Assembly: GCA_021299465.1 (NCBI GenBank) | Contig: JAJTHB010000020.1 | Span: forward strand, 62,001 to 126,000 | DNA: 64,000 nt | From: Rickettsiales bacterium | GTDB taxonomy: Bacteria; Pseudomonadota; Alphaproteobacteria; Rickettsiales; SXRF01 | Direction: 5' to 3' | Shown: positions 16,953-28,223 of the stretch, in pieces | Numbering within the stretch: position 1 is the stretch's first letter | Layout of the letters: each line of letters starts with the position of its first letter | Notes under the pieces: generated by a model | The model's database searches: none | What the model saw: the letters and a program-made list of their open reading frames with translations, nothing else | Told to the model about the DNA's origin: nothing | Made by a program: the position numbers and the translations under genes

Positions 16953-19900
16953 ATGCTCGCAAAAAAATTACGCAGGGGATCGGTGGCACTCCATTCCAAA
17001 AACCGCATCAGCGCTCACGCGCGAAGATCTAAGCTTGTGGGAAATAGCTCGCTATTTCTGCTCGGCTCCTGCCTGACTTCAAGCCTGCTTCAATCATCGC
17101 AGCAAACCTCGTATCTAACACCAAGCAAGGATGACGAGGCCAGATATGTAAATCAGCCCTTGTTGCTTGCAGAACGCCAACAGCAGTTTTTAAATCTTAC
17201 AATCAATAATATCGTTAATCAGTTCCTGTCGATTGAGGGGCTTTTTGTCAGCAAAGCATGGGGCGATACGGCATCCGATGGCGGTGTAGATGCTGGCGGC
17301 ACTGATGCTGATGGCGGAGGTGATGGAGGATCGGACGGAGGTACAGGCCCATCTCCAGGACCAAATTCTGACTCGGATAGTGACTCTGACTCAGATAGTG
17401 ACTCTGACTCAGATAGTGACTCTGACTCAGATAGTGACTCTGACTCCGATAGCGACTCTGACTCGGATAGTGACTCTGACTCCGATAGCGACTCTGACTC
17501 GGATAGTGACTCTGACTCCGATAGTGATTCTGACTCGGATAGTGATTCTGACTCGGATAGTGACTCTGACTCGGATAGTGACTCTGACTCGGATAGTGAT
17601 TCTGACTCGGATAGTGACTCTGACTCGGATAGTGACTCTGACTCCGATAGTGACTCTGACTCGGATAGTGATTCTGACTCGGATAGCAGCAGCTCATCGA
17701 GTAGCAGCAGCTCAAGCTATGACTCATATTACGATTGCTACAATTACACATACACTTATTACGATTATGAATTTTATGATGCACCGCCGCGCCTGAATGA
17801 CCCCACTCTCGTGCCTGCATTGCCACCTGATGTACGTTACCGTGATATGTGTGTTGCGGGGGCAAAATTACCATCCACGATATTCGATGAAAATACCGGT
17901 AAACTCAAAGTTCGCGACGTTAAAGTTGAAGATGAAGTTAGGGATAATGCCGGCCCTAGCTTTGGATCAAACTGCTCGACCAGCTACGGCTATTATGGCT
18001 ATGAAGAATACTGTCAATACTATGAATATTATTACGATGCCTACTATGACTATGACTATGCGTATGGTTACTGGCCTGATAGTGTTTCGCAGTTTGATCA
18101 GGCTTATGTTGGCCGCGTAGCGGGTGCCAAACCACCGGGCGGCATGTGCATGCCGATTCGCGATACCGCCATCATCAATACGGAAGAATACCGAAACGAT
18201 CCGGTGCTAGCCTTCGCCAACCTCATGAATATGGATGATGAGCCATTTGTAGCTGGGGCGGACACACCCAACGCCTACCGCCGCACCAACGCATCGCTGG
18301 CCAAAAGCTTTTTCATCGAGGGCATACTGGGCTGTCCTGATATCATCGATTATACAAAGAACCCTCCGAGTGGCGAACCAGGTCACGTTTCTGGAATTCC
18401 GGTAGGCGAGATTAAGGCATTCTGGAAATACGCACCTAATCCCAATCCTCCCTATAACTGGAGTTGGCAACGCATGCATGATCGTGAAACGATCACCGCG
18501 CGCGCAGATCTCATGCGTTATACCGCGGATTTCTGCTACAGCTACTATGCGCTCGGACGCTCGCTGACACCTTGGCATACGCTCGAACGCCCTGGGTTCA
18601 GTAGTGATGACCCGCTGTCTTATTTTGATCCGGATCGTACCTACCTGAACAGCTGCCAGCCATTCGCACGCGGTGCCAGTACATTCCGGATTGATCCGCT
18701 TAGAGACCTGCCATTACCTGACCCCATACCAGTACCCGGCCCCTATCCCTGCCCGCTGCCTGCCGCTCCCGGCGCAGCACCGCCACCAACCAATCGCGAA
18801 GAATGCTGGGATAGGTGGCGCGGAAAACTGAACGATCCAATGAATCCAAGGCGCAATAACCCGATGTATGTTCCCGGGGCGCGTGAGATTCAGTGGGGCG
18901 CGTGGGAAAACAAACCCTACACATCATTCATGGAAAAACAGGCTGGCCTTGCGCCTGTCTATCAACACCCCGGCCGTGCAGACTGGAATCAGGCGGAGTA
19001 CCTGCTAAGCGATCAGCTGAAGGACTCATGGGAACAAATTTTCAATAGCGTGGGTGGCACTCTAAGCCCAGACGATCGATACACAATAACAAACCGTTAT
19101 AATGGAAGATTGATTAAAGACGCATTTCCCAACCCATTCGCTGGCCAGCGAATCGGCTTACCTTGCGTAGAGCTCCGCGGCGGCTCATTACCGCCTATCA
19201 CCAACTTCCCACCGCCGAAAGTAGATCCGCCAACGGTGAATGTTTTCAACAGCTGCTTTCCTGAAACTCCGCCAGATTCTCCAGGTGGGGGCTGTAATCC
19301 CGCATACCTGCCAATGCCAACCGATATCAACCCTCCTTCGTTTAACGAGGCGCCCTACTATTGCCCGAACATTGAAAAAATCATTGAACCGTCACATCCC
19401 TTCTCGCCGCGAAATGACATGTCAGGAATGACCGATCGCGATTATTCAACGAGAACCTCTCGCGTAATGCGCAGAGCCGTTCAACCGAACTGTAATGACT
19501 GCATGCTTTCCTACACGGATTATAACGCAGACCGCGTTAATCAGAGCAATTGTCAAATACAAATCGCACCTCCACATGCAGACATGAATCGCTACCGGGC
19601 GGCAGTTCCAACCGTTCAATGCGGTATTGTGCCGGTGGATATTCTGGCGTTCCGCGAGCGCGCTTTTAATAATTGTATGATGCAGCGCATCAACTGGAAT
19701 TATAACGCATGGATGGCGCAAGGTTATCCCCCGCCTGCTAGCTATAATCGTTTTGGCGAGAATGTTGGCGTGTTTAATCCACCATGTAAAACCCGCTACT
19801 GGGAAACCGATGGCCCGGGGCAATGTCCTGTCCGCATGAGTATCCAGCAATGCTGCCGTATTATTACTAAGGATGTGGTACCCGCGAACCTGCTCAAAAT

Positions 19901-21836
19901 ACGCACCTGTGAAGGCTTAATGCAAAAACGCAGGAGCAATACAGTACTTCAAAGCCCAACCTATATGAATGGCCGAAGAATCAACAGTTTTAACCAAACG
20001 GTTAGTGATCCGCGCACGCATATCACCCTCAATCAAGGCGCTGAATATAATGAGCCGCTGCTTGGCATGAAGAGCCGCAATGTAAACGTCATCGGAGTTG
20101 GCGAAACCCTTGCGAAGCGAATTACTGTAAAACTGAATGAACTGACTTGCAGCGGTACAGAACCGCCGCAATACCGTTTTGAAACCTTCTTCCCGCAGCA
20201 TGTCAATCAGGAGCTGCCAAATCCAAACCCAGTACCCGGTCCTAACCCTTGCAATAGCAACTCGCCGCCACGCGAATGTTTCCATGGTAAAAAGATCGGT
20301 TCGAACCTGCCCTACATGCGCTGGTGGGATACCGGAACATCAGCTGGCAACCCCTATTATGGCGGTAGCCCGATTAATACGCTTGGCACCTTTGATGTCA
20401 TCCTCGGTGTTGGCCGTGAAGATCGCGACACGGAAGCAGGCAGGCAGACCAAGCTGCTTTATGACAAAATGGATGCGCCGAGCGATGTCAAGACACGCGC
20501 CCAGACGCCGCAAGCGGCTCAGATGGGGCGTGTTGGTGGCTGGTCTGAGCTCAAGGGCCACCAGATGTGGACGACAAGACGAAACAATATGGCCTGTATT
20601 GGCCGGTATGAAAAAATGTTCAAAATGGGCGCGGCAGAAAACTTTGCTCTTGCCAAAGCTGGGGCTGGCTATACCAGCCGCGTTGGCGAGCAATGGCCAT
20701 GGTCACTGGGCTGGCGCGGCTATGTATCAGCAACAAAACCATTGGATACCTTCCCTAACTTTGGAGGATCCGCGCCTTCGACCATCACCGGTCTTGATAA
20801 TGCGCTTCCGGGCGACATCATTGTGTACCAGCCACGTCGTTATGCGGTAAATAGCAGCGTTGGGGTACCATACGGCCTGCCGCAGATCTTCTACGTCACG
20901 GATATCGGTGGCTATGCCACAGCAGGTGATGTGATGCTACCTGATGATGCCGTGGTTTATTTTGACTATAACATTGGCAAGTTCCGTCGCGGAAACTATG
21001 GCAGTGGTGGTCCGGTTGTTTATCCGACACGCGTTTTTGTTCAAAGCTGGGATCAGGGTAAATTCCCAACCTCTACTGGCCTCAGTATTTCGTGGGGCAT
21101 GGGGCCAGAAAAAACGATCTACAAATCTAGCGCACCAGAAAATTATCGAAGGGACATCTGCCGCGATGCGCCTGATGTAAACAGTAATTGGCAAAACAAG
21201 CCGGATCAGCGCATACGTGCATTAACGGATTTAGTCCCGCAAGGTACTCAGCCCATAAGCATGCAGCGTTACTGCCGCGATAACATGAATAAGGCCGCAC
21301 TCAATTCAAGCACCTGCCTGACGCGCAATTGCCAGCCAAGCTGTCTGGATAGTGATTATAGTGCCTGCGTACTTCCTAACGGGGCCATAGACTGGAACCT
21401 AGTGAAGGTTTATCGCCCGAGTACGAATGTGAGGGCATGTACCGATTCAAACGTGGTAAGCACCTTAATTCCGCCTATACCATCGCCTCTTAATATTAAC
21501 ACGACCTATAACTGGCAGCAAACCTGGCAAACCGCAGCTTCAACAGCAAGTGGCGATGTCAGGCTCAACCTGCCGGATGAAACGGTGATTTATCAGGCGA
21601 GGACACAGTTGGTGCCGACCAATTTCTGGTCATGGTGCGTCAATGCCGGTTATGACCCACCACATCATTTCGTGACGGAATATAAAGGTGCAATGACGGG
21701 TGCTATTACTGATACGACCATGTGCGCGCCGTTGCCTTATGCTAGGGGCAGAGCGGACGGCCTCGCACGCGATTCCGGTTGTAGCTCTCGCCCGGACGAG
21801 ATACATTTTCCTTTCCCAAAATCTCAGATTCGCTAG
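16953..21836 (+). CDS. Giant Ser-Asp repeat protein, cysteine- and tyrosine-rich, unknown function
   Basis: 1627 residues, family not recognised. Visible layout: basic N-terminus (1-33); short hydrophobic stretch with a weak lipobox-like LGSC (Cys40); Gly/Asp-rich linker (105-138); an uninterrupted Ser-Asp tract (139-244); a run of about 11 Ser; two Tyr-rich patches (about 255-275 and 348-378, e.g. [18 protein letters not shown]); then about 1250 residues rich in Cys, Pro, Asn and Trp. Near residue 1290, [11 protein letters not shown] recalls NlpC/P60 or CHAP peptidases, but the triad cannot be assigned. Surface or envelope location is inferred. Ser-Asp tracts are known from staphylococcal Sdr adhesins; no LPXTG is present. 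Its stop overlaps the convergent murU stop. Confidence 0.85.
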   Translation: MLAKKLRRGSVALHSKNRISAHARRSKLVGNSSLFLLGSCLTSSLLQSSQQTSYLTPSKDDEARYVNQPLLLAERQQQFLNLTINNIVNQFLSIEGLFVSKAWGDTASDGGVDAGGTDADGGGDGGSDGGTGPSPGPNSDSDSDSDSDSDSDSDSDSDSDSDSDSDSDSDSDSDSDSDSDSDSDSDSDSDSDSDSDSDSDSDSDSDSDSDSDSDSDSDSDSDSDSDSDSDSDSDSDSDSDSDSDSSSSSSSSSSSYDSYYDCYNYTYTYYDYEFYDAPPRLNDPTLVPALPPDVRYRDMCVAGAKLPSTIFDENTGKLKVRDVKVEDEVRDNAGPSFGSNCSTSYGYYGYEEYCQYYEYYYDAYYDYDYAYGYWPDSVSQFDQAYVGRVAGAKPPGGMCMPIRDTAIINTEEYRNDPVLAFANLMNMDDEPFVAGADTPNAYRRTNASLAKSFFIEGILGCPDIIDYTKNPPSGEPGHVSGIPVGEIKAFWKYAPNPNPPYNWSWQRMHDRETITARADLMRYTADFCYSYYALGRSLTPWHTLERPGFSSDDPLSYFDPDRTYLNSCQPFARGASTFRIDPLRDLPLPDPIPVPGPYPCPLPAAPGAAPPPTNREECWDRWRGKLNDPMNPRRNNPMYVPGAREIQWGAWENKPYTSFMEKQAGLAPVYQHPGRADWNQAEYLLSDQLKDSWEQIFNSVGGTLSPDDRYTITNRYNGRLIKDAFPNPFAGQRIGLPCVELRGGSLPPITNFPPPKVDPPTVNVFNSCFPETPPDSPGGGCNPAYLPMPTDINPPSFNEAPYYCPNIEKIIEPSHPFSPRNDMSGMTDRDYSTRTSRVMRRAVQPNCNDCMLSYTDYNADRVNQSNCQIQIAPPHADMNRYRAAVPTVQCGIVPVDILAFRERAFNNCMMQRINWNYNAWMAQGYPPPASYNRFGENVGVFNPPCKTRYWETDGPGQCPVRMSIQQCCRIITKDVVPANLLKIRTCEGLMQKRRSNTVLQSPTYMNGRRINSFNQTVSDPRTHITLNQGAEYNEPLLGMKSRNVNVIGVGETLAKRITVKLNELTCSGTEPPQYRFETFFPQHVNQELPNPNPVPGPNPCNSNSPPRECFHGKKIGSNLPYMRWWDTGTSAGNPYYGGSPINTLGTFDVILGVGREDRDTEAGRQTKLLYDKMDAPSDVKTRAQTPQAAQMGRVGGWSELKGHQMWTTRRNNMACIGRYEKMFKMGAAENFALAKAGAGYTSRVGEQWPWSLGWRGYVSATKPLDTFPNFGGSAPSTITGLDNALPGDIIVYQPRRYAVNSSVGVPYGLPQIFYVTDIGGYATAGDVMLPDDAVVYFDYNIGKFRRGNYGSGGPVVYPTRVFVQSWDQGKFPTSTGLSISWGMGPEKTIYKSSAPENYRRDICRDAPDVNSNWQNKPDQRIRALTDLVPQGTQPISMQRYCRDNMNKAALNSSTCLTRNCQPSCLDSDYSACVLPNGAIDWNLVKVYRPSTNVRACTDSNVVSTLIPPIPSPLNINTTYNWQQTWQTAASTASGDVRLNLPDETVIYQARTQLVPTNFWSWCVNAGYDPPHHFVTEYKGAMTGAITDTTMCAPLPYARGRADGLARDSGCSSRPDEIHFPFPKSQIR
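17367..17684 (+). repeat. 18-bp coding minisatellite (Ser-Asp tract)
   Basis: 318 bp made of about 17.7 copies of an 18-bp unit, GACTCTGACTCGGATAGT and near variants, encoding 53 Ser-Asp pairs. Copies differ mostly at third codon positions (TCA/TCG/TCC, AGT/AGC, GAC/GAT). Any gain or loss of whole units keeps the reading frame. Confidence 0.95.
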
Positions 21837-22552
21837 ATGTATTTACTTAGGTAGGCTTCTGCAGATTCAATGCCTTGCGGATCACCAACATGCAGCCACG
21901 CGCCATCGTGAATTATGGCGCTTATCCTCGCTGGCTGTTGCTTAAGCGCTGCATCGTAGAGCACGTTAAGCGAAAAAATAGGTTCAACAGGTGCTACCCG
22001 TAACAACCGAGGATGCAGGAGCTGGATGCCAGTAAACACATAAGTTGCCGTGCTGTTTGCCCCTCGCCTTGTTAGTATGCCTTCGCTGAATTCAAAATCG
22101 CCCTTGCCATGGTAACCTATCGCCTGCTGAACAGGATGAAGAAGAAGCAAAACATCCATCGCATCATCCCGCCATGCATCGCGCAACCGCTTGAGGGCAG
22201 GCGCAGGACCATCAAGGCAGATTACATCACTGTTAGTAACAAAGAAGGGAGCATCACCAAGCATCGGCATGGCTTTACGCACACCACCGCCTGTTTCCAG
22301 AAGCACTTCTTCATGCGAAATATGCACACGTGGCGCACTGCGCGAAGCCACATGCGTTTCAATTTGCTCAGCAAGGTAGTGTGTGTTGACGACCGCCTCC
22401 TGAATACCAGAGTCTGCCAGCCAATCGAGCGTGTGGTCAATCAGGCATTTACCGGCCACTTCAATCAGCGGCTTGGGCTTATTTGCCGTAAGCGGCATCA
22501 TGCGCTTGCCGAGACCGGCAGCCATGACCATCGCCTTGGAAAAACTGCTCAT
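21833..22552 (-). CDS. murU: N-acetylmuramate 1-phosphate uridylyltransferase-like nucleotidyltransferase
   Basis: 239 residues, sugar nucleotidyltransferase fold. [28 protein letters not shown] is the nucleotide-binding start (GLGKRM with the conserved Lys after NKPKP), and [10 protein letters not shown] holds the metal-binding Asp. In the MurU branch the enzyme converts MurNAc-1-phosphate to UDP-MurNAc in cell-wall recycling. The adjacent upstream amgK, overlapping by ATGA, provides the kinase of that pathway and supports this over glucose-1-phosphate thymidylyltransferase. The stop codon shares CTAG with the convergent giant gene. Confidence 0.88.
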   Translation of the reverse strand: MSSFSKAMVMAAGLGKRMMPLTANKPKPLIEVAGKCLIDHTLDWLADSGIQEAVVNTHYLAEQIETHVASRSAPRVHISHEEVLLETGGGVRKAMPMLGDAPFFVTNSDVICLDGPAPALKRLRDAWRDDAMDVLLLLHPVQQAIGYHGKGDFEFSEGILTRRGANSTATYVFTGIQLLHPRLLRVAPVEPIFSLNVLYDAALKQQPARISAIIHDGAWLHVGDPQGIESAEAYLSKYI

Positions 22553-23598
22553 GCGGATAGCGCCAGCGATTCAGCATCGCGCTGTATTGTGATAATACCG
22601 CGCTGTGAATCAGGCACATGGCGTTTCATCCACAAAGCAAGCGGCTCCAGCATGGGATGCTTCAGGTCATGCCCCAGATGCCGCCAGACTCTCGGCAGGT
22701 AGTTAAGGTAATGAATTTTGTCATCGCGTGCGGCCAATCGTGTAAAAATTCCCACTATTTTACAATTTCGCTGCGCGCCCAGCAGCGCATAAGATGCCAT
22801 AAAATCATCGTGATTGATTCGCATCGAATGCACATAGCGCGACAGAAGATGCGTCACGAGTTTTTCATCAACATCGCGCCTTGCATCCTCAAGCAGCGAC
22901 ACAATATCATAGGCAGGATCACCCAGCACAGCATCCTGGAAATCAAGAATTCCAACACGCTTAACTCCCGAGCGATTTGGCAGCCAGAATAAATTATCCG
23001 CATGGTAATCACGGTGGACAAAACAATCCTTGCGAAGCTTTGCATTGCTTAGCAGATCCTGCCAGATAGCAAGATATTCCTTTTGTAAGAGCGCAAGCGC
23101 TGAAGCATCGCATAGTTGGGGTAGAAACCAGTCAGAAAATAACTTCACTTCGCGCATAAGCAGCGCCTGATCATATTCAGGAACTTTAAGCCCTTGGCCC
23201 ACGCGGCGACGCAGTGCATCGCCATGCCATTCAGCTAGCACATCCATTGCCGCTTCATAGAGTTCTCGCTCCGGTATGCGCTGTGTTTGACACAAAAGCG
23301 TAAATGAATCTCTCTCTAAATCCTCAAGCAATAAATACCCCTGAGCTTCATCTTTGGCATACATCGCAGGTGCGCTGAATCCTTGCTCACGCAACCACTC
23401 ACAGACATGGATAAAAGGTGCGAGCGCTTCTCGCTCAGGCGGTGCGTCCATTAAAATAGCTGTGGCATCACCTCGCTTGAGACGTACATAACGACGAAAC
23501 GACGCATCACCTGCCAGCGGCAGCAACTCAGCGCCGGCAAATTCTGTTGGCTCGAGAAATGCCAAAATACGCTGCTGTTGATGATCAGTAAGGCTCAT
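22549..23598 (-). CDS. amgK: N-acetylmuramate/N-acetylglucosamine anomeric kinase AmgK
   Basis: 349 residues, aminoglycoside-phosphotransferase-like kinase. The catalytic loop FVHRDYHADNLFWL and the metal-binding ILDFQDAVLGDPAYDIVSLL are intact. AmgK phosphorylates MurNAc at C1 and MurU then makes UDP-MurNAc, bypassing de novo MurA/MurB and so lowering dependence on that route. Translationally linked on both sides (ATGA overlaps with tsaE and murU), the usual tsaE-amgK-murU order of alphaproteobacteria and pseudomonads. Confidence 0.9.
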   Translation of the reverse strand: MSLTDHQQQRILAFLEPTEFAGAELLPLAGDASFRRYVRLKRGDATAILMDAPPEREALAPFIHVCEWLREQGFSAPAMYAKDEAQGYLLLEDLERDSFTLLCQTQRIPERELYEAAMDVLAEWHGDALRRRVGQGLKVPEYDQALLMREVKLFSDWFLPQLCDASALALLQKEYLAIWQDLLSNAKLRKDCFVHRDYHADNLFWLPNRSGVKRVGILDFQDAVLGDPAYDIVSLLEDARRDVDEKLVTHLLSRYVHSMRINHDDFMASYALLGAQRNCKIVGIFTRLAARDDKIHYLNYLPRVWRHLGHDLKHPMLEPLALWMKRHVPDSQRGIITIQRDAESLALSA

Positions 23599-24089
23599 GA
23601 TGCACGCTTTCTTTGATCAAGATGATGAAGTACATCCATCCAGTAAGATTGTTCAGATGTTAAAGTCACTGAGCGATGTTGCTGATCGCCATGATGCTCA
23701 ATGGCTAGATATAAGGTTTCATCCGGCAGTAAAGAAGAGGCAATGTCCGGCCACTCAATCATGCATATATCATTGGTGAGCGCCTCCTCAAAGCCAAGCT
23801 CTGCAAGCTCTTCTGCATGTTTAATTCGATAGAAATCGAAATGGTGCAACCGTTGCCCCAATCGCGTCTGGTAGGTTTGCTGCAACATAAAGGTCGGGCT
23901 TACCACTGCTTCAGTCGTATCGCAAAGCGCATGAATAAGCGCACGTGCGAACACTGTCTTACCCACACCAAGATCTCCTGATAGGGCAATAACCGATGGT
24001 TGTTTGATATAGCCTGCGATAGTTGCGGCTAGTTCGCCCATGGCCTGCTCATTGTCGATGATAACAACAAGTTTGTTAGTCGCGCTCAT
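23595..24089 (-). CDS. tsaE: tRNA threonylcarbamoyladenosine biosynthesis ATPase TsaE
   Basis: P-loop ATPase that works with TsaB and TsaD to put t6A on position 37 of ANN-decoding tRNAs. 164 residues from the ATG at 24089; a longer frame begins at 24149 but would run through iscX. The Walker A motif GDLGVGKT is at 38-45, followed by SPTF (VVSPTFMLQQTY) and the HFDFYRI segment of the family. Overlaps iscX by 14 bases. Confidence 0.93.
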   Translation of the reverse strand: MSATNKLVVIIDNEQAMGELAATIAGYIKQPSVIALSGDLGVGKTVFARALIHALCDTTEAVVSPTFMLQQTYQTRLGQRLHHFDFYRIKHAEELAELGFEEALTNDICMIEWPDIASSLLPDETLYLAIEHHGDQQHRSVTLTSEQSYWMDVLHHLDQRKRAS

Positions 24090-24270
24090 CCAGCCATGCC
24101 ATTTGAATTGCTTCGAGTATCTTTTCATTGCATCCATTAGGATCATCATTAAATTCAGGAATAGATGTCACCCATTGCCGCAGGTCTGTGAAGCGAAGGT
24201 TCACGTTATCAGCGTCAGGATAGAGCTCTTCTAATCGAATCGCAATTTGCTGTATATCAAGCCAGCGCAT
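24076..24270 (-). CDS. iscX: Fe-S assembly regulator IscX (YfhJ)
   Basis: 64 residues, small acidic helical protein. MRWLDIQQIAIRLEELYPD, LRFTDLRQWV and the C-terminal NEKILEAIQMAWLDER match the IscX family almost end to end. IscX binds IscS and iron and modulates cluster assembly. It is not next to other isc genes here, sitting instead between the large repeat protein (8 bases upstream) and tsaE (overlapping). Confidence 0.9.
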   Translation of the reverse strand: MRWLDIQQIAIRLEELYPDADNVNLRFTDLRQWVTSIPEFNDDPNGCNEKILEAIQMAWLDERD

Positions 24271-24278
24271 AATGCTCC

Positions 24279-27200
24279 TTACGGTGTGGGGTTGGTCGCG
24301 GGTTTAGCAGGTGTTGCCAGGCCAGCTGTTTGAATACGAGCCTGATAATTTTCAATAAAATTACGGGTGGAAGTCAGCTTGCTGATCACCTCTTCGAAAT
24401 TACGCGTGGTAAGAGCCATATCCGGCGAAGTCACGAACTCAAAGATCGGATTGTTAGGGTTATCTTTCATGAGGGGGCTGAAATAGTCACGCAGATAATT
24501 CAGCTGCGGCACATCATTGGTAAAGACGTAGGCTAGCGAGAGCTTTACCAACATTTCACTTTCATCAAGGGTAATCGGTGCGGTTGCATCTGCGCGTTGC
24601 TTAAGGAGGGATTCAACACTGGTAATCAGGCTTTTCCAGTCACGCTGCTGCCAGAAAATCATCTGGCGGATTTTTTCTGCATCAACGCTGTTATCCTGCC
24701 CAAGCGCCTGCATAGCACGATCAGGCTCACCCATGGCCGACAATGCTTCAGCCGTCAATCGATTGCGGTAAAGCTTAAGGAGCAGCGGGTTTTCGCCATA
24801 CATCGAATCCTCAAGCGCCTCTAGCGCATTTTTGGGTTTGCGATTTAGCAAATGAATACTGGCGAGGCGCGCGCCAACACGGCTGCGTTTTTCTTTTTCC
24901 ACCTGAAATTTCATCTGATGTTCAAGGAGTGCCGTTGCCTGAGTAAGTAAATCAACCGATACCAGCCGATCAGCCAGACGCTCCACCAGCTCATCCCCGG
25001 TATTGCCGGTGGGCGCATAGCTGCGATACTCGTAGTAAAACGCTAGCGCCTCAAGCGGCGGTAGCGCATCAAACCCTCCTTCATTAAACATAATGATGAA
25101 GGCCTCCTGCATCTGGCGGTTCATCGTGATCGCAATCGCGGTATTTGGAAAAGATTGAATGGTTCCATGCCATACACGCATAGCATTGAGATAATCTTTT
25201 CGTTCGTTGTAGATGTCACCAAGAAGCTTTAATACCTGCATCTCAAGGTTATCGCCATGCCAGCCAAGCCGAAGTCGCTCAAGTCTATCAGCAGCTTCAA
25301 GCTTGGTGAGCTTAGTGTTATTCACACCCCAGATAATGCGAGCGAACTCCGCATTCGCGCGAATAAATGGGCGGTTAAAATCTTCGGCCAAACGGTCGAA
25401 TGTTTCGAGTGCATCTTTTTCCTGGCCCGTTTCAAGGGAGATCTTTGCCATGAGGAAGTTGATATAATTACTGACAGCTTCAATTTGAATTTCCTGCTGC
25501 AATGAATCAAAAATCTTCAGCGCGGTATTATATTCTTTGGCTGCAATGGCGCGGTCGGCAGCAACAATAGCCAGACGCTGGCGTAAGATTGGTGGGTACT
25601 TGCTGAAATAGTCTGGGTTTAACGCCAGATAATCATAGGATTGATCACTATTGCCAAGAAGATCCGACAGCACACTACGCCAGAAATCAATTTCCTTGTT
25701 ATTGTTAAGCTCAGAGGCATTAAAATCGCGCGAGGCCTCGACAAAGCGACCCATCAGAAAATTCGTTGCGCCACGAAGCGCAGAGAGTTTGCTACTGCGA
25801 AAAAACGACGGATTAACACGATTAATTCCCTGCAGATGCGCCAGCGCTTCTGGCGCCATGCCAATGCTCAAATAATATTGTGCTAGCCGCAAACGAACTT
25901 CATTAGCTTCCTGCGGTGTCTGCGCTAGAGCGATACGGTGGAAAAGTGCATTGGTGTAAAGCCTGGGATTTGTACCCTCATCAATTTTCCACAAGCTATT
26001 AGGAAACAAGGTCGCGGTCGCCAGCGATGCGCTCGCCACTTTTTGTGCTTCAACGGCTGGCAATCCCGGGGTGAGCACAGCACCACCCGGCATAGAAATT
26101 CTTAGGCCATTGCGAAGCGGAACAATGCTTACATCATCGGCTTTCTTGACAACAGCAAGGCCTTGCACTGTTGGCAACAAGCTGAACTGCACAAAATCAC
26201 GCTTGATTGCAAGTCCGTGGTCAACCCCATAAAATGGCACCACGATCATACGATCGCCAATCTGCGGATCAACAACCGTCACCGGATCTGCCGCATCAAG
26301 CAAAGGGATAAAGACATGCGCTGGCGCTGGCGGCTCGGTATTCACAACAACACTAACTTCTTTAGCGAGCTCATGTTTCTTGGATGTCAGTAAGATCGCC
26401 CAATCAAGACTATCCGCCTCCTCCTTGTTCACCTGCATGTAGGTGCCATCATCAATCGGCATCCGCACGATGGAAGCACGGTTTGATTTAATCAGCTGCG
26501 CTTTGCCTACAACCGTACGCGGCAGCTGGTCAAAATCGGTCAGGTCAACAGGCATCGCCTTGTTGAACACGATCCACAGATGACGGTTACGAATAAAGGC
26601 TGCAAGCGCCACACGCTCGGCAAATGGCAGGCGAATCACGGCGCTGTCAATCGCTGCGGATACATTAACCTTAACCATATCGGCTTGCGGCGCAGTAAGT
26701 TTGATCTCAGAGGCGGGCTTTGGATCGCTATCCCCCACCAGCGCTGCGCCTGCTTCAGGTTTTGTCAGCTCAACCGGCGCTGGTGGCGGCGCCTGATCAG
26801 GCTCACCAGCTGCTGGCGATAGCTGTGCCAGCGCGCTGGCCTGCTCCTCACTGGCGCCATACGCCACCTGCGGAGCAACCGTTTTCGCAGGCACAGAGGG
26901 AGCGATTCGGGCTTCCTGCGGTGCTTTCGGTTTGATTTTCGCAAGCAAACGACTTGCTTTCGGATCAACCCCCAGTAAATCCACGCCGTTAATGCGATCA
27001 CTGACAAAAGTGCGAATACGGTATGGCTTATTGAGCGACAACACGATCGTTTTACCATCCGCCTTGCGCTCGGCATGCGTCACGTAGGGGCTAAGCTGGC
27101 TCAGCAATGTCGCCATATTCGGGTTAGCTTTTCGGTCAAAACGAATGGTGAGCTCTTTGCCACTTGCGCTGGCTCTAAAAAAAACAGTTTGTGGCCATTC

Positions 27201-27341
27201 GAACGTGATGCGGGCATAGTCACGAATCACCGCACCTTTGACATTCGGAACGCCAGTAGATGCCGCCACCGCACCAAACGGCGTAGCAAACACAGCCCAC
27301 CAAACAAGTAAGCCACTGATGATTAAAGTTTTATTTTTCAT
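24279..27341 (-). CDS. Large periplasmic tetratricopeptide-like protein with AMIN-like N-terminus
   Basis: 1020 residues, not assigned to a named protein. The signal peptide (about 1-27, ending GAVAA) is followed by a beta-rich region (35-130: ARITFEWPQTVFFRA, KTIVLSLNKPYRI) resembling AMIN domains that bind peptidoglycan or secretins. An Ala/Pro-rich linker (135-210), a second beta region (225-440) and a long helical TPR-like array (about 470-980, e.g. LRLAQYYLSIGMAPEALAHLQGIN) come next. Probably a periplasmic scaffold. It lies downstream of cheZ and cheY on the same strand, so a role near the flagellum or chemotaxis is possible but unproven. Confidence 0.7.
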   Translation of the reverse strand: MKNKTLIISGLLVWWAVFATPFGAVAASTGVPNVKGAVIRDYARITFEWPQTVFFRASASGKELTIRFDRKANPNMATLLSQLSPYVTHAERKADGKTIVLSLNKPYRIRTFVSDRINGVDLLGVDPKASRLLAKIKPKAPQEARIAPSVPAKTVAPQVAYGASEEQASALAQLSPAAGEPDQAPPPAPVELTKPEAGAALVGDSDPKPASEIKLTAPQADMVKVNVSAAIDSAVIRLPFAERVALAAFIRNRHLWIVFNKAMPVDLTDFDQLPRTVVGKAQLIKSNRASIVRMPIDDGTYMQVNKEEADSLDWAILLTSKKHELAKEVSVVVNTEPPAPAHVFIPLLDAADPVTVVDPQIGDRMIVVPFYGVDHGLAIKRDFVQFSLLPTVQGLAVVKKADDVSIVPLRNGLRISMPGGAVLTPGLPAVEAQKVASASLATATLFPNSLWKIDEGTNPRLYTNALFHRIALAQTPQEANEVRLRLAQYYLSIGMAPEALAHLQGINRVNPSFFRSSKLSALRGATNFLMGRFVEASRDFNASELNNNKEIDFWRSVLSDLLGNSDQSYDYLALNPDYFSKYPPILRQRLAIVAADRAIAAKEYNTALKIFDSLQQEIQIEAVSNYINFLMAKISLETGQEKDALETFDRLAEDFNRPFIRANAEFARIIWGVNNTKLTKLEAADRLERLRLGWHGDNLEMQVLKLLGDIYNERKDYLNAMRVWHGTIQSFPNTAIAITMNRQMQEAFIIMFNEGGFDALPPLEALAFYYEYRSYAPTGNTGDELVERLADRLVSVDLLTQATALLEHQMKFQVEKEKRSRVGARLASIHLLNRKPKNALEALEDSMYGENPLLLKLYRNRLTAEALSAMGEPDRAMQALGQDNSVDAEKIRQMIFWQQRDWKSLITSVESLLKQRADATAPITLDESEMLVKLSLAYVFTNDVPQLNYLRDYFSPLMKDNPNNPIFEFVTSPDMALTTRNFEEVISKLTSTRNFIENYQARIQTAGLATPAKPATNPTP

Positions 27342-27549
27342 GATTCACAACGCAATACTATGCGAAGCAAATCCTAGGCCAGAGGGAATAATTTACAAGT
27401 GATTAATGGATGGAAAAGAGAAACAGAAACTCGCCATGCCGAGGCAAGCGCGCAGGAATGGAAAGCAAAAAAAGAAGCGAACACAAGAGCACACAACCTT
27501 TTTAATAAGGGCTCATTCCAAATATATTGTCCGGCAGGGTGGAGTTTAT

Positions 27550-28209
27550 TTAGGTTTTGCCGCCCATGCTGGCAAACAGCGCATCAATATCCGCTTGACT
27601 GGAAGCCTGGTTACTAAGCTGCGGGCCATTCATAAGCGCTGAATCACTCATCGGATCCGGCTTCGTCTCCTGCACACTGCGCATCAGATCTTCGTCATTA
27701 CCGAACAGCTCATTGAGTTTACCAATGCGCTCTTCAATATTCTCAAGCAATTTAATAACCTTGCGAATACGCTGACCAGTAACATCCTGAAAATTACATG
27801 CTTCATAGATACGCGTGGTTGCATCGAGAATCTGCTGTTCTTTCTCACCGCCAATGCCGCTGGCATTATTTGAAATCGTATCCACGGCATCCATAATATT
27901 ATTGGTGGCGGATTCCGTGGCCTTGATCACTTCATCAAGATGGGCAGAGGCATCAACAATTGCTGGCTCTGCGTTGTTATTCGTAGCGATCGAGAAAATT
28001 TCTTTTTTGGCATCCTGAATGTATCTCGCAAGACGCGCAATTTCCTGATGCATAAAGCGATCGGTATTCGAGCCCTGCCCGCCGAAATGCTGAGCAATTT
28101 CTTCAAACATACCGCCAAGATCTTCCAGCGTGATCTCTTTTTTAGATTGCTTGAGTTCAACGATGCTTTTCAGCAGCGAATGACCCAAGCGTGCCTGCGC
28201 GTCGCTCAT
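27550..28209 (-). CDS. cheZ: Chemotaxis phosphatase CheZ
   Basis: 219 residues. Removes phosphate from CheY-P to end the tumble signal. The long helical core holds NFQDVTGQRIRKV, with the Gln that positions the attacking water. The C-terminal ADIDALFASMG is the amphipathic CheY-binding tail, joined through a polar linker. Next to cheY (14 bases). Many alphaproteobacteria lack CheZ and use phosphate sinks, so its presence is a useful lineage marker. Confidence 0.92.
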   Translation of the reverse strand: MSDAQARLGHSLLKSIVELKQSKKEITLEDLGGMFEEIAQHFGGQGSNTDRFMHQEIARLARYIQDAKKEIFSIATNNNAEPAIVDASAHLDEVIKATESATNNIMDAVDTISNNASGIGGEKEQQILDATTRIYEACNFQDVTGQRIRKVIKLLENIEERIGKLNELFGNDEDLMRSVQETKPDPMSDSALMNGPQLSNQASSQADIDALFASMGGKT

Positions 28210-28223
28210 AAACCTACTCCGTT

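Noticed and set aside
17367-17684. CRISPR array
   Set aside because: The units are contiguous 18-bp tandem copies with no unique spacers, and the tract is translated in frame.
17248-17874. Long open frames antisense to, and shifted within, the Ser-Asp tract (SQSHYP and TLTRIV repeats)
   Set aside because: They are forced by the 18-bp repeat, which keeps other frames free of stops. They have no family match or start signals and lie inside the clear sense gene.
27342-27549. A gene on the plus strand between the large repeat protein and cheZ
   Set aside because: The short frames there are Lys/Glu-rich, start without ribosome-binding sites and run into cheZ.
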